The position numbers were made by a program, and so were the translations under genes. Shown one piece after another: positions 1 to 8,340 of a stretch of DNA of 64,000 nucleotides. Each line of letters starts with the position of its first letter. The first letter of the stretch is position 1. This stretch comes from Vagococcus proximus (GTDB lineage: Bacteria; Bacillota; Bacilli; Lactobacillales; Vagococcaceae), in contig NZ_JAPDSH010000001.1 of NCBI RefSeq assembly GCF_029143285.1, positions 372,001-436,000 on the forward strand, written 5' to 3'. The notes beneath the pieces were generated by a model. The model searched no databases, was not told the origin of the DNA, and worked only from the letters and a program-made list of their open reading frames with translations.

Positions 1-3000
1 TCTAAACTAACATCATTACTGACTATTGCAGTTTTAAATAGTAATGTATTAATTGCGCCAGTATTTGCGGTTAGTGAGTCTTCAAAAACTAGCATAGATC
101 AAGAAAAAATATCATATCAACAACCTAAAATAGAATTTAATGACGATGGAACCCCAATATTAGTTGATGGGATGGAATCTGATACATCTATTAAGGATGA
201 TACGTCTATTAAAGACGATACAACGCTTGATAGTGAACAAAGTGAAGAAGACATCAACAGAGAAAAAGAGAACAATCAAAAAGCTGTTAACGATCGTTTG
301 AAAGAACTATCTAAGCAGAGAGAAGAGACTGGTTATGTATCACTTCCTAAAGTAAATGACCAAGACACCCCAGAACAAAGTGAAAATGAAACTCGAAAAC
401 CGATAGTAAGAGGGGAAGAAACGGTAACAACTTTCGCGGAGTTGAAAGAAGCAGTTGCAAAAGAGGGAACAACAGTTATAACAATTACTAAAAATATAAC
501 AATTCCAAATAATTCTCTTTTGACAATTGATACAGGTACTGACGTCACATTCAATTTTTCTGATGAAGGAAAAATTACGACAACGAGAGCATACAATGTT
601 TTCAAGTTAGGTAATGTAAAGAAAGTTAGTTTTAATAACTTAAATTACACCCATTCTAATGCAGCTAAGTTCTTAGTAACCAGTGATGATGCAACAAATC
701 AAGAAGTTAGTTTTGAAGGTACACTTCAATCTAATGCAGCACTGGTATCTTTTCCAGAAGAACAAGGGAAAGTAACGTTTACTGATGGATTGGTAATATC
801 AAAATTATCAGGTAAAATCAAAGCTTATTTTATTGCAAATGAAATAGAAGTTGGAAATACAGATTTTTCAGGGGTAACATTAACAACTATAATGTTCCAA
901 GGTTCTAAAGTTTCGTTCAAAAATAGTCCTATTTTTAATAACCAGGATGGTTTGATGTTTGATGTGAAAGAAGATGTTGTCTTTGATAATCAGGATGTCA
1001 TGCTTAAAAATCCTAATGGACAAGTTGTCAAAACAGAAGGCAATATCATATTTAATGGAGGAAGTGTGTCAGCAGATGTTGAAGCGACCGCTAAAGCCAT
1101 TGGATTTGAAGCTGGAAAAGACTTAACTCTTACGGGGACTGAATCGACACTATCATATGGTGAAGGTCATGTTTTCGTTAGTGATCAAACACTTGTGACA
1201 AATTCGAGTATAGCAGTTGCAAAAGCAGGTGTGTTATTCGAAGGTCGAACTGTTGTATTGGATAATACTCAGCTTAATGGCTCATTAAGTAAATTGTATC
1301 TACAAACGAGTAAAGAACAAGCTGAGTTTAAAGTGATTAACAAAAGTATTATTGATATCACTGGCTTAGCAACTAATTTACAAGTTATGGATATTAAAAA
1401 AGGCCCAATTGACTTTAACGTTGCCGGATTAGGCACTAAATTTAATGTCACAGGTGGTAATAAATTATACCTTGAACCAACCGCTAACACACCATTAGTA
1501 AGTGGACTTATTGCAGTAGAAGGTAAGGGGTCAACTTTTAATATCACTGAAGGTGCAATTATGAATGTTCATGCAACAATTAATGATGCCATCACCATGA
1601 AATCACTTGGCGGTAAATTTAATGTTGATGGAGCCGGTAGTGAATTAAATCTTTCAGCAGATACTGATTCAGAATCCGCTGCAACAGCAGAAACTAATCG
1701 TCTTCAACCAGCCGTATTACGTTTTAGTTGGATGGGTGAGACAGAGTTCAATATTTCAAATCAGGCAAAAATTAGTGTTAAAAAAATTGGTGGACAGGCG
1801 TCTGCTATTCGTATGTACGGTTCAAAAAATAAAATTAATATTTCTGGTGGGGCTGATTTTAATGCCGTATCAACAGGTAATGGACCAGCTGTTCATTATC
1901 CTAAAGGCGATACAAATGAATTTAACCTTAAAGATCCTGAATCATCTGTATATATTGAAGCAACCGATGCACAAGGTTTAGCATTTGGTTCATTAGCTTT
2001 AAATGGAGATAAGGGAACAGGTAAAGTTGTAGCTGAAAATGATACTTACTTTATTGTCCGTGGTAATACAAAATTGACAGGTGTAGGAGCTAATGGTCTT
2101 GGTGCTGCAAGTTCAGGTGCCATGCAAGCTTACGATTTCACCTTTGAAATGGGCAAGATGAGATACTATGACTTTAAAAATACAGGTGGTGGCCCAGCAA
2201 TCTTTACTTCAGGAACTAAAAGTAGTCTGAAGAGTGAAGGGAACGATTTTTCGGTATGGAAACGTAATTTAAAAGGGGAAGAACTAGATGTTAACCCGAG
2301 TAGAATTTATCAAACGTTAACCTTTACTGCAGAAAATCAATATTTTAAAAATATAATAGTACCAGAAGGTTCATCTGAAAAGAATAAAAAATTCATTGAA
2401 GATGTAAAAGCCGATGCTGCAGAAATGAATCCAACAACTAAAACAATTGGATTGCAAGCTTATAGTCGAATTACAGCCAATAATCAACTTGCACAGTTGA
2501 CTGATGTTCGTATTCCAACAGATGCAGATGCTTATATTTATGCTAAAGCAACTATACCTCAAGCTAAAGGGGAAGAACCTAGACCAGCTTACGAAGGTGA
2601 AGTAACAGCTATTGCTGCGCTTGTAGATGAAGATGGAACAGTCTACAACACAGAAGAGGCAACGACATTACCAGGAAATAGTGATATTTATGGTAAAATA
2701 GAATCAGGTGTTATTCGTTTTAAACTGCCTAAAGAATTAGCTGATAAGCAAAAATTCTTAAGAGTTGGACAAAGTATTAAAGCTGTTTCGGGGTATCAAG
2801 GTGACGGTATTGACACAGAAAAACGTCAAATTAAAGTCATTACTGATAAAAATCCTACTGTTTTAGATGCGACTCCAGCAGAAACTATTGATATACCAGA
2901 AAAAGATGAAATTGCCGCTGAAGGTGGTGTCATTAAAGGTAAAGTCAGTGAATCATCACTTGTAAAATATTATTACAAACCATCAGGTAGTGAAGAATTC

Positions 3001-3687
3001 CAATCATCAGAAGTTGTTTCAACTGAAGAAGATGGACAGTTTGAATTACCTTTGGATGTAACGCATAAATTACAAGAAAATGATGTCATTTATGTGACGA
3101 CTATGGATAATAGTGGCGTTTTAGATATAGAGGATAGACCTAAAACTAATACAGAAAATGGGAATGAAAATCCTATTTCTGATGACGAGGTATCTTTCCA
3201 TGATGCGACATTCACAAAAGCTGTTGAAATTAAGTTAGTTGGTGGGGAATTAACATTAGTATCTGTCCCGGAAACATTAGATTTTGGTACAAATAAAGTG
3301 TCTACAAAATCTCTTAACTTAAAACCAACACCGAGTGATAAATTAGTAGTGAGTGACAATCGTGGCTCTCGTAAAGACTCATGGCGTTTGAAATTAAATG
3401 TTGAAGAGGCTATTAAAATCAAATCTAAACGAAGTGAATCTGATTTAACACCAGGTTTAACGTATACAGATCGTCAGAATAAAAAACAAGATGTTACAAC
3501 AACAGGTATTGTAGTTGAAGAAACAACATTAGAAAAAGATGGGGATTTAGACTTATCTAGTGAGTGGGCTTCGACTGATCAAGGTTTCAATTTAGCAGTA
3601 CCGGTGGAGAAACAACGTTTAGGCGACTACAGTGGTGCATTAATGTGGACATTAGAAAAAAATGTAGAAAATCGCGAGGTGGATTAA
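1..3687 (+). CDS. Large beta-helix-like surface protein with C-terminal WxL domain (5' end outside window)
   Basis: The reading frame is open from base 1, and the first residues are the hydrophobic end of a signal peptide with an Ala-Pro-Val-Phe-Ala cleavage-like site near residue 23. The gene therefore begins just outside the window, and the ATG at 172 is internal. About 1228 residues are visible. The N-terminal part is acidic and charged. The central ~700 residues are short repetitive strands rich in Asn, Gly, Thr and Phe, resembling the right-handed beta-helix (pectate-lyase-like) adhesion region of large WxL proteins. An Ig-like segment follows. The last ~170 residues hold the two marks of a WxL domain, Trp-Arg-Leu and, near the end, Trp-Thr-Leu. 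WxL domains bind peptidoglycan non-covalently. It is probably an adhesin or the bulky member of the complex made by the next eight genes. The ligand is unknown. Confidence 0.85.
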   Translation, partial: SKLTSLLTIAVLNSNVLIAPVFAVSESSKTSIDQEKISYQQPKIEFNDDGTPILVDGMESDTSIKDDTSIKDDTTLDSEQSEEDINREKENNQKAVNDRLKELSKQREETGYVSLPKVNDQDTPEQSENETRKPIVRGEETVTTFAELKEAVAKEGTTVITITKNITIPNNSLLTIDTGTDVTFNFSDEGKITTTRAYNVFKLGNVKKVSFNNLNYTHSNAAKFLVTSDDATNQEVSFEGTLQSNAALVSFPEEQGKVTFTDGLVISKLSGKIKAYFIANEIEVGNTDFSGVTLTTIMFQGSKVSFKNSPIFNNQDGLMFDVKEDVVFDNQDVMLKNPNGQVVKTEGNIIFNGGSVSADVEATAKAIGFEAGKDLTLTGTESTLSYGEGHVFVSDQTLVTNSSIAVAKAGVLFEGRTVVLDNTQLNGSLSKLYLQTSKEQAEFKVINKSIIDITGLATNLQVMDIKKGPIDFNVAGLGTKFNVTGGNKLYLEPTANTPLVSGLIAVEGKGSTFNITEGAIMNVHATINDAITMKSLGGKFNVDGAGSELNLSADTDSESAATAETNRLQPAVLRFSWMGETEFNISNQAKISVKKIGGQASAIRMYGSKNKINISGGADFNAVSTGNGPAVHYPKGDTNEFNLKDPESSVYIEATDAQGLAFGSLALNGDKGTGKVVAENDTYFIVRGNTKLTGVGANGLGAASSGAMQAYDFTFEMGKMRYYDFKNTGGGPAIFTSGTKSSLKSEGNDFSVWKRNLKGEELDVNPSRIYQTLTFTAENQYFKNIIVPEGSSEKNKKFIEDVKADAAEMNPTTKTIGLQAYSRITANNQLAQLTDVRIPTDADAYIYAKATIPQAKGEEPRPAYEGEVTAIAALVDEDGTVYNTEEATTLPGNSDIYGKIESGVIRFKLPKELADKQKFLRVGQSIKAVSGYQGDGIDTEKRQIKVITDKNPTVLDATPAETIDIPEKDEIAAEGGVIKGKVSESSLVKYYYKPSGSEEFQSSEVVSTEEDGQFELPLDVTHKLQENDVIYVTTMDNSGVLDIEDRPKTNTENGNENPISDDEVSFHDATFTKAVEIKLVGGELTLVSVPETLDFGTNKVSTKSLNLKPTPSDKLVVSDNRGSRKDSWRLKLNVEEAIKIKSKRSESDLTPGLTYTDRQNKKQDVTTTGIVVEETTLEKDGDLDLSSEWASTDQGFNLAVPVEKQRLGDYSGALMWTLEKNVENREVD

Positions 3688-3688
3688 A

Positions 3689-4108
3689 ATGATTAAAAAA
3701 ATACTTGCCACTTTTGTACTAGCACTTTCTTTTTCTTATGTCTTACCAGCAACGTATGCTGCAGATAAGGCAACCACAAGCAATGCTGTTACGTCATTTT
3801 ATGGCGAATATGTCGAGAAACCCAAGGATACTAATCCACCTGCAAAACCAACACCACCGCCTACTCATAATAATGGAGGTAATGGTAATACTGGAAGACC
3901 TAGTACAAACAATGGTACTCCTAATAATGACTATACAAGTGGTTCAGGCGGTACAACGTATACTAATCGTAAAACGCCAGGGGATTCAAAAACTAAGGTT
4001 ATCCCTCACACGGGTAACACATCACAAGAAATTGTGCAGTTATCAGGCATTAGCTTACTGTTAACACTGATGATGACACTAACATATATTAAACAAAAAG
4101 GGGAATAA
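3689..4108 (+). CDS. Small cell-wall-anchored protein with variant sorting signal IPHTG
   Basis: This 139-residue protein has a signal peptide (cleavage near Ala-Ala-Asp, residue ~25) and a Pro/Asn/Gly/Thr-rich linker. It ends in Ile-Pro-His-Thr-Gly, a hydrophobic segment and a short charged tail. That is the layout of an LPXTG cell-wall sorting signal, but with Ile in the first position and Asn after the Gly instead of Glu. It starts 1 base after the preceding stop codon, with a GAGGTGG ribosome site inside the end of that gene, so the two are translationally linked. Small LPXTG proteins (CscD type) are regular members of WxL clusters and may give the complex a covalent anchor. The sortase at 9432-10259 is the obvious candidate to process it. 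Confidence 0.8.
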   Translation: MIKKILATFVLALSFSYVLPATYAADKATTSNAVTSFYGEYVEKPKDTNPPAKPTPPPTHNNGGNGNTGRPSTNNGTPNNDYTSGSGGTTYTNRKTPGDSKTKVIPHTGNTSQEIVQLSGISLLLTLMMTLTYIKQKGE

Positions 4109-4110
4109 TA

Positions 4111-4875
4111 ATGAAAAATACAATGAAAATGATGGTAACAATCGCAACTTTAACAAGTATTGCTGGTGGAATGACAGCACTTGCAGCTGGAGAAAAAGAT
4201 TCAGCAACTACAAAAGGTAAAGTTAACTTTACGACAGGTGGACTTGAAGGTGGTATTTTACCTCCAACACATCCAGAAGAAAAACCAAGTTTCCCAATTA
4301 AACCAGGTGAACCAGGTGGTAATGGTGAAGGTGGACCATTATCATTAGATTTCGCACCAGGATTTAACTTCGATATCCATGAAGTGTCAACTAAAGATGA
4401 AGAGTATAGTGCAAAATTAATTACAGATACAAATACTGATGCAGAAGTAGCTAACTTTGCTCAAGTATCAGATAGACGTGGAACATCAACTGGTTGGGAA
4501 TTATCATTAACACAAGAAGATCAATTTAAAACTGAAGATGGTTCAGAATTAAATGGTGCTGAATTACACTTGAAAAATTCAACATACTTCTCAATGATGC
4601 CAGAAATGACTGCAGCAGAAGTAACAAAAGAACAAGACCTAAAGATTACACCTGAAGCAACTTCAGTTTTAATGGAAGCTAATGATGGTAAAGGTATGGG
4701 TAGTCATACAATTCGCTTCGGTTCAATGGAAGATGGATCTGCTGCAGATGCAGTTACACTTAAAGTACCTGGAACAGCTATTCAATATGCAGATAAAGAA
4801 TATACAACAATTTTAAATTGGAATATCAATGCTAAGCCAGATAATAATGAAGGCGAACCTGAACAAGAAGTTTAA
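4111..4875 (+). CDS. WxL domain surface protein, subfamily A
   Basis: This 254-residue secreted protein has a signal peptide ending Leu-Ala-Ala-Gly, a Pro-Thr-His-Pro linker and a GGPLSLDFAP block. The WxL domain follows, with Trp-Glu-Leu (residue ~130) and Trp-Asn-Ile near the C terminus. The second motif has Ile in place of Leu, a conservative change. Proteins of this type stick to the wall through the WxL domain and bind a DUF916/DUF3324 partner, here encoded at 8341-9432. The gene starts 2 bases after the previous stop and has an AAAGGGG ribosome site. It belongs to subfamily A with the genes at 4906 and 6591: shared PPTHP linker, ...DFAP-x-F/L-x-FD/G block and Gly-Met-Gly motif. Confidence 0.9.
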   Translation: MKNTMKMMVTIATLTSIAGGMTALAAGEKDSATTKGKVNFTTGGLEGGILPPTHPEEKPSFPIKPGEPGGNGEGGPLSLDFAPGFNFDIHEVSTKDEEYSAKLITDTNTDAEVANFAQVSDRRGTSTGWELSLTQEDQFKTEDGSELNGAELHLKNSTYFSMMPEMTAAEVTKEQDLKITPEATSVLMEANDGKGMGSHTIRFGSMEDGSAADAVTLKVPGTAIQYADKEYTTILNWNINAKPDNNEGEPEQEV

Positions 4876-4905
4876 AAAATAACAATTTGAAAAGAGGAAA
4901 AACAT

Positions 4906-5718
4906 ATGAAAACAACATTTAAATTAGCGACGACACTTGTATTATTCAGCACATTATTAGGTTCAACTTTAGCTTTTGCTGCAGGTGAATCAGATCAAGC
5001 AACAACTAAAGGTAAAGTATCATTTAAAGCCGGCGGTACAGATCCAGAAGGTAAACCAGAAGTTAATCCCCCGACACATCCAGATGAGCCAGGTCAAATT
5101 ATTGATCCAGAAGGCGAACCCGGTGGTGAAACAGGAACTGGTGGACCATTATCATTAGATTTTGCACCAAACTTAGATTTTGATATTCACGATATTAGTA
5201 CACAAGATAAAGAGTATTTTGCTAAATTACAACGCGCTAAATTAGTCCCAGAAGGTGAAGAAACAGCTCCTGAAAATGCAGAATCAAAGGATGTTCCTAA
5301 CTTTGTTCAAATAACGGACAAACGTGGTACAGGTGAAGGATGGTCACTTTCAGTTACTCAAAAAGGTCAATTAAAAACTGAAGATGGAAAAGCCTTAAAA
5401 GGTGCTAAAATCACATTTGCCAATGCGACAATTATGTCAGAAAATGAAGATGAAGCACAAACTCCAGAAGTATCATACGACGGATCTGCTTTATTAGCTG
5501 ATGATGAATTAGAAGCTGCAACACCATTAATGACGGCTGCTGAACAAAAAGGAATGGGTCAATATCAATTAAAATTTGGTACATTATTAGACCAAACAAA
5601 ATCAGCAATTGAGTCAGTTAAATTATCTGTACCAGGTAAAACAGTTAAATATGCAGCAGATTATTCAACTGAATTAGAGTGGAATTTAGCAACTGGACCA
5701 AGCAACACAGAGCAATAA
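4906..5718 (+). CDS. WxL domain surface protein, subfamily A
   Basis: This 270-residue secreted protein has a signal peptide ending Ala-Phe-Ala-Ala. It shows the same order as its upstream neighbour: DQATTKGKV strand, PPTHPDEP linker, GGPLSLDFAP block, then the WxL domain with Trp-Ser-Leu and Trp-Asn-Leu. It is a close paralogue of the genes at 4111 and 6591 and likely arose by tandem duplication. The insert around residues 110-125 and the middle of the WxL domain differ most between copies, so the exposed loops have diverged while the wall-binding framework has been kept. A good GAGG ribosome site lies in the 30-base gap, and no promoter or terminator is visible there, which suggests one transcript. 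Confidence 0.9.
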   Translation: MKTTFKLATTLVLFSTLLGSTLAFAAGESDQATTKGKVSFKAGGTDPEGKPEVNPPTHPDEPGQIIDPEGEPGGETGTGGPLSLDFAPNLDFDIHDISTQDKEYFAKLQRAKLVPEGEETAPENAESKDVPNFVQITDKRGTGEGWSLSVTQKGQLKTEDGKALKGAKITFANATIMSENEDEAQTPEVSYDGSALLADDELEAATPLMTAAEQKGMGQYQLKFGTLLDQTKSAIESVKLSVPGKTVKYAADYSTELEWNLATGPSNTEQ

Positions 5719-5749
5719 TAAAAATAAAAGATCAAGTTAAGGGGAAATT

Positions 5750-6559
5750 ATGAAAGCTATTAAGATAATACAATTGAATTTAGCTTGTCTAATACTCTTG
5801 AGTGCCGGGATAAATACAGTTTTTGCAGAGGTAACTGAAAATAGTTTAACAAGTACTGCAAAAGTTAAATTTAAACCTAGTACACAAGTCACACCACCTG
5901 TTGATCCAGAAGGCGAGAAACCAAATACACCAATCTTCCCTTGGGATCCAACGGAACCTGAGGGTAAGCCAAAACCTGGTACGGGAGGTCCTTTATCAAT
6001 AGATTTTGTATCAAGTTTTGATTTTGGTGCAAATGAAATTTCTAATGATGACCAATCTTACTTTGCTCGTTCTCAACTCATTGTTGATGAAGAGGGTACC
6101 AAAGTAGAAGCTCGTCCTAATTATGTTCAAATATCGGACAATAGAGGTACGAATGAAGGGTGGACATTATCTGTTAAACAACAAGGTCAACTGAAATCGG
6201 AGACTAAAACTCAAAATAATGAGTTGATAGGAGCTTACATCAAATTAAGCGCTCCTACAGTTCGAAGTAATTCTAATGCTATTGCACCAACACCAGTAGA
6301 AGAGATCACTTTAGATCCTTCATCTTCAGAAAATATAGTATTATCTGCTTTATTAGATGAAGGTGCTGGCACATGGACCAATGCATGGGGAGAACCCGAA
6401 ATAGTTACAGAAGAAAATGAGGAGGGAACTTCTCAAGACGTATCTATTACAAAAGATGTTGAGCTTTTTGTTCCAGGAGAAACGCCGAAAGATGCAGTGG
6501 TATATAAAAGTATTTTGACTTGGATTTTGTCAGATCTACCAAATAATCAAGAAATATAA
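5750..6559 (+). CDS. WxL domain surface protein, subfamily B
   Basis: This 269-residue secreted protein has a signal peptide ending Val-Phe-Ala-Glu. It differs from its flanking paralogues. It has a TENSLTSTAKVKFKP start, an IFPWDP linker in place of PTHP, a GGPLSIDFVSSFDFG block and a Gly-Ala-Gly-Thr motif where subfamily A has Gly-Met-Gly. The WxL marks are Trp-Thr-Leu (residue ~142) and a degenerate Trp-Ile-Leu-Ser near the end. It pairs with the gene at 7458 as subfamily B. Within this array it is the most diverged member, including a signal peptide unlike the others. It is expected to be wall-bound on the outer surface; the ligand is unknown. Confidence 0.88.
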   Translation: MKAIKIIQLNLACLILLSAGINTVFAEVTENSLTSTAKVKFKPSTQVTPPVDPEGEKPNTPIFPWDPTEPEGKPKPGTGGPLSIDFVSSFDFGANEISNDDQSYFARSQLIVDEEGTKVEARPNYVQISDNRGTNEGWTLSVKQQGQLKSETKTQNNELIGAYIKLSAPTVRSNSNAIAPTPVEEITLDPSSSENIVLSALLDEGAGTWTNAWGEPEIVTEENEEGTSQDVSITKDVELFVPGETPKDAVVYKSILTWILSDLPNNQEI

Positions 6560-6590
6560 TAAAAATTAAAACAATATAGGAGTGTTAATT

Positions 6591-7397
6591 ATGAAAAATT
6601 CATTTAAGACAATTGCAGCAATTATGTTATTCAGTACAGTATTAGGTGCAACAACATCTTTTGCAAAAGATGAGAAAGATCAAGCAAAATCAGAAGCAAC
6701 AGTAAACTTTGTTGCTGGTGGAGAAGAAGGAGAAGTTGTTCCGCCAACACATCCAGAAAAACCAGGTAATCCAATTACACCAAGCTTCCCTGGTGGAGGT
6801 CATGGTGAAGGTGGACCATTATCAATTGATTTTGCTCCAAACTTTAACTTCGGAGAACAAAAAGTATCAGCTAAGGATGAACATTACTCAGCTAAATTAC
6901 AAGAAGCTAAAGATGAAAATGATAAAGACATCGTAGTTCCAAACTATGTACAAGTTTCAGATGTACGTGGATCAATGGAAGGTTGGGAATTAACACTTAC
7001 TCAAAAAGATAACTTTATTAGTGATAAAGATCATGAATTAACAGGTGCAAAAATTACACTTTCTAATGGTGCAGTTGAATCAGATATGCCAGAAAATACA
7101 TTAGCAACAAACGAAGTAACAGGTGCAGTTGAATTAACACCAAACGTTCCTGCTAAATTGATGGTAGCTGGTGAAGAACACGGTATGGGAACTCAAACAT
7201 TACGTTTTGGTACTTTAGGTGAGGATTCAACAGAAGAAACGCAAGAAGAACAAGCTAAATCAGTTGATTTATTTGTTCCGCATACAGCATTACAATATGC
7301 TGATGAAAGTTACAAAACAACTTTAGAATGGAATCTAGTTTCAGCGCCAGGTAACTCTGAAACTCCAGGTAATCCAGAAGAAACACCAGAAGCTTAG
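6591..7397 (+). CDS. WxL domain surface protein, subfamily A
   Basis: This 268-residue secreted protein has a signal peptide ending Ser-Phe-Ala-Lys. A GTG 9 bases upstream is in frame but overlaps the AGGAG ribosome site at 6578-6582, so the ATG at 6591 is taken as the start. It has a PPTHPEKP linker, a GGPLSIDFAPNFNFG block, WxL marks Trp-Glu-Leu and Trp-Asn-Leu, and the Gly-Met-Gly motif of subfamily A. It ends with a short Pro/Glu/Gly tail that the other copies lack. It sits between the two subfamily B genes, which gives the array its A-A-B-A-B order. Confidence 0.9.
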   Translation: MKNSFKTIAAIMLFSTVLGATTSFAKDEKDQAKSEATVNFVAGGEEGEVVPPTHPEKPGNPITPSFPGGGHGEGGPLSIDFAPNFNFGEQKVSAKDEHYSAKLQEAKDENDKDIVVPNYVQVSDVRGSMEGWELTLTQKDNFISDKDHELTGAKITLSNGAVESDMPENTLATNEVTGAVELTPNVPAKLMVAGEEHGMGTQTLRFGTLGEDSTEETQEEQAKSVDLFVPHTALQYADESYKTTLEWNLVSAPGNSETPGNPEETPEA

Positions 7398-7457
7398 TAC
7401 TGTTATATAACATCAAATAGATGAATTAAATGATAATGACAATCGGAGGAATTAACA

Positions 7458-8234
7458 ATGAAAAATACAATTAAATTAATGACAACTATCGTTTTAGCGA
7501 GTTCAGTAATGGCTCCTGTAGTATTAGCAGCGGATACAGAAGGTGGCACTTTAACTTCAACTGGTAAAGTAACATTTAAACCTAATACTGGTGAAGGTTC
7601 AGTAACACCACCAGCTAAACCTGAAGAGCCAGGAAAACCGGTTTTCCCGTGGGATCCTAATAAACCAGGAACACCAAATCCAGGAGGACAAGGGCCATTA
7701 TCAATTGATTTCGCGTCAAGTTTTGATTTTGGTGAACAAGAAATCGTTTCAAAAGATATGGACTACAAAGCCAAAGCTCAATTAGCTTCTGATACAGAAT
7801 TAGCAGAAGGCGAAGTTCCAACTCAAGAAGTACCTAACTTTGTTCAAATTACAGATAACCGTGGTACAGAAGCTGGTTGGAAATTAACAGTTAAACAAGA
7901 GGAACAATTTAAAGCAGATAAAAAATCTGATAAAGATTTAACAGGAGCAGTGATTACTTTAGGTAATGCTAACTTCTACACACACTCAGAATCAGCAGCA
8001 GCTGAAGGTGATGCAAACTTAGATTTAACACCGGGTGAAACTGTTACGGTTATGGCTGCTAAAGCTAATACAGGTGCAGGAACACAGTTTGTACAATGGG
8101 GAACTGAAGAAGCTAAAGATGCTGCAGCAAGTGTTAATTTATTCGTTCCAGGTTCTACAACAAAATATACAGATGTTTACAATACAACATTAACATGGGA
8201 ATTATCAGATTCAATTGAAAATACAGAAGTATAA
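7458..8234 (+). CDS. WxL domain surface protein, subfamily B
   Basis: This 258-residue secreted protein has a signal peptide ending Val-Leu-Ala-Ala. It shows the subfamily B signature: LTSTGKVTFKP strand, VFPWDPN linker, GPLSIDFASSFDFG block and a Gly-Ala-Gly-Thr motif. The WxL marks are Trp-Lys-Leu and Trp-Glu-Leu. It is the last WxL gene of the array, is preceded by a GGAGG ribosome site, and is followed by a strong intrinsic terminator. The 60-base gap upstream is the longest inside the array and shows no obvious promoter. Confidence 0.9.
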   Translation: MKNTIKLMTTIVLASSVMAPVVLAADTEGGTLTSTGKVTFKPNTGEGSVTPPAKPEEPGKPVFPWDPNKPGTPNPGGQGPLSIDFASSFDFGEQEIVSKDMDYKAKAQLASDTELAEGEVPTQEVPNFVQITDNRGTEAGWKLTVKQEEQFKADKKSDKDLTGAVITLGNANFYTHSESAAAEGDANLDLTPGETVTVMAAKANTGAGTQFVQWGTEEAKDAAASVNLFVPGSTTKYTDVYNTTLTWELSDSIENTEV

Positions 8235-8274
8235 TCAGGAATCACGAGTAAGTTAATTACAGTAGATAGCCATT

Positions 8275-8319
8275 AAAAAATTCAATCACTTTGTTTCATG
8301 AGAAGTGATTGGATTTTTT
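8275..8319 (+). terminator. Intrinsic terminator between WxL genes and anchor/sortase genes
   Basis: Arms at 8275-8291 and 8303-8319 pair over 17 positions with a single G-U wobble and an 11-nt loop; the downstream arm ends in a T run. The A/T outer part of the stem means it can also act in reverse. It lies inside what otherwise looks like one operon. Confidence 0.85.
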
Positions 8320-8340
8320 ATTCTAATTCAGGAGGAAACG

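Noticed and set aside
172-3687. ATG at 172 as the start of the first gene
   Set aside because: The same frame is open back to base 1 and encodes the end of a signal peptide, so the true start lies outside the window.
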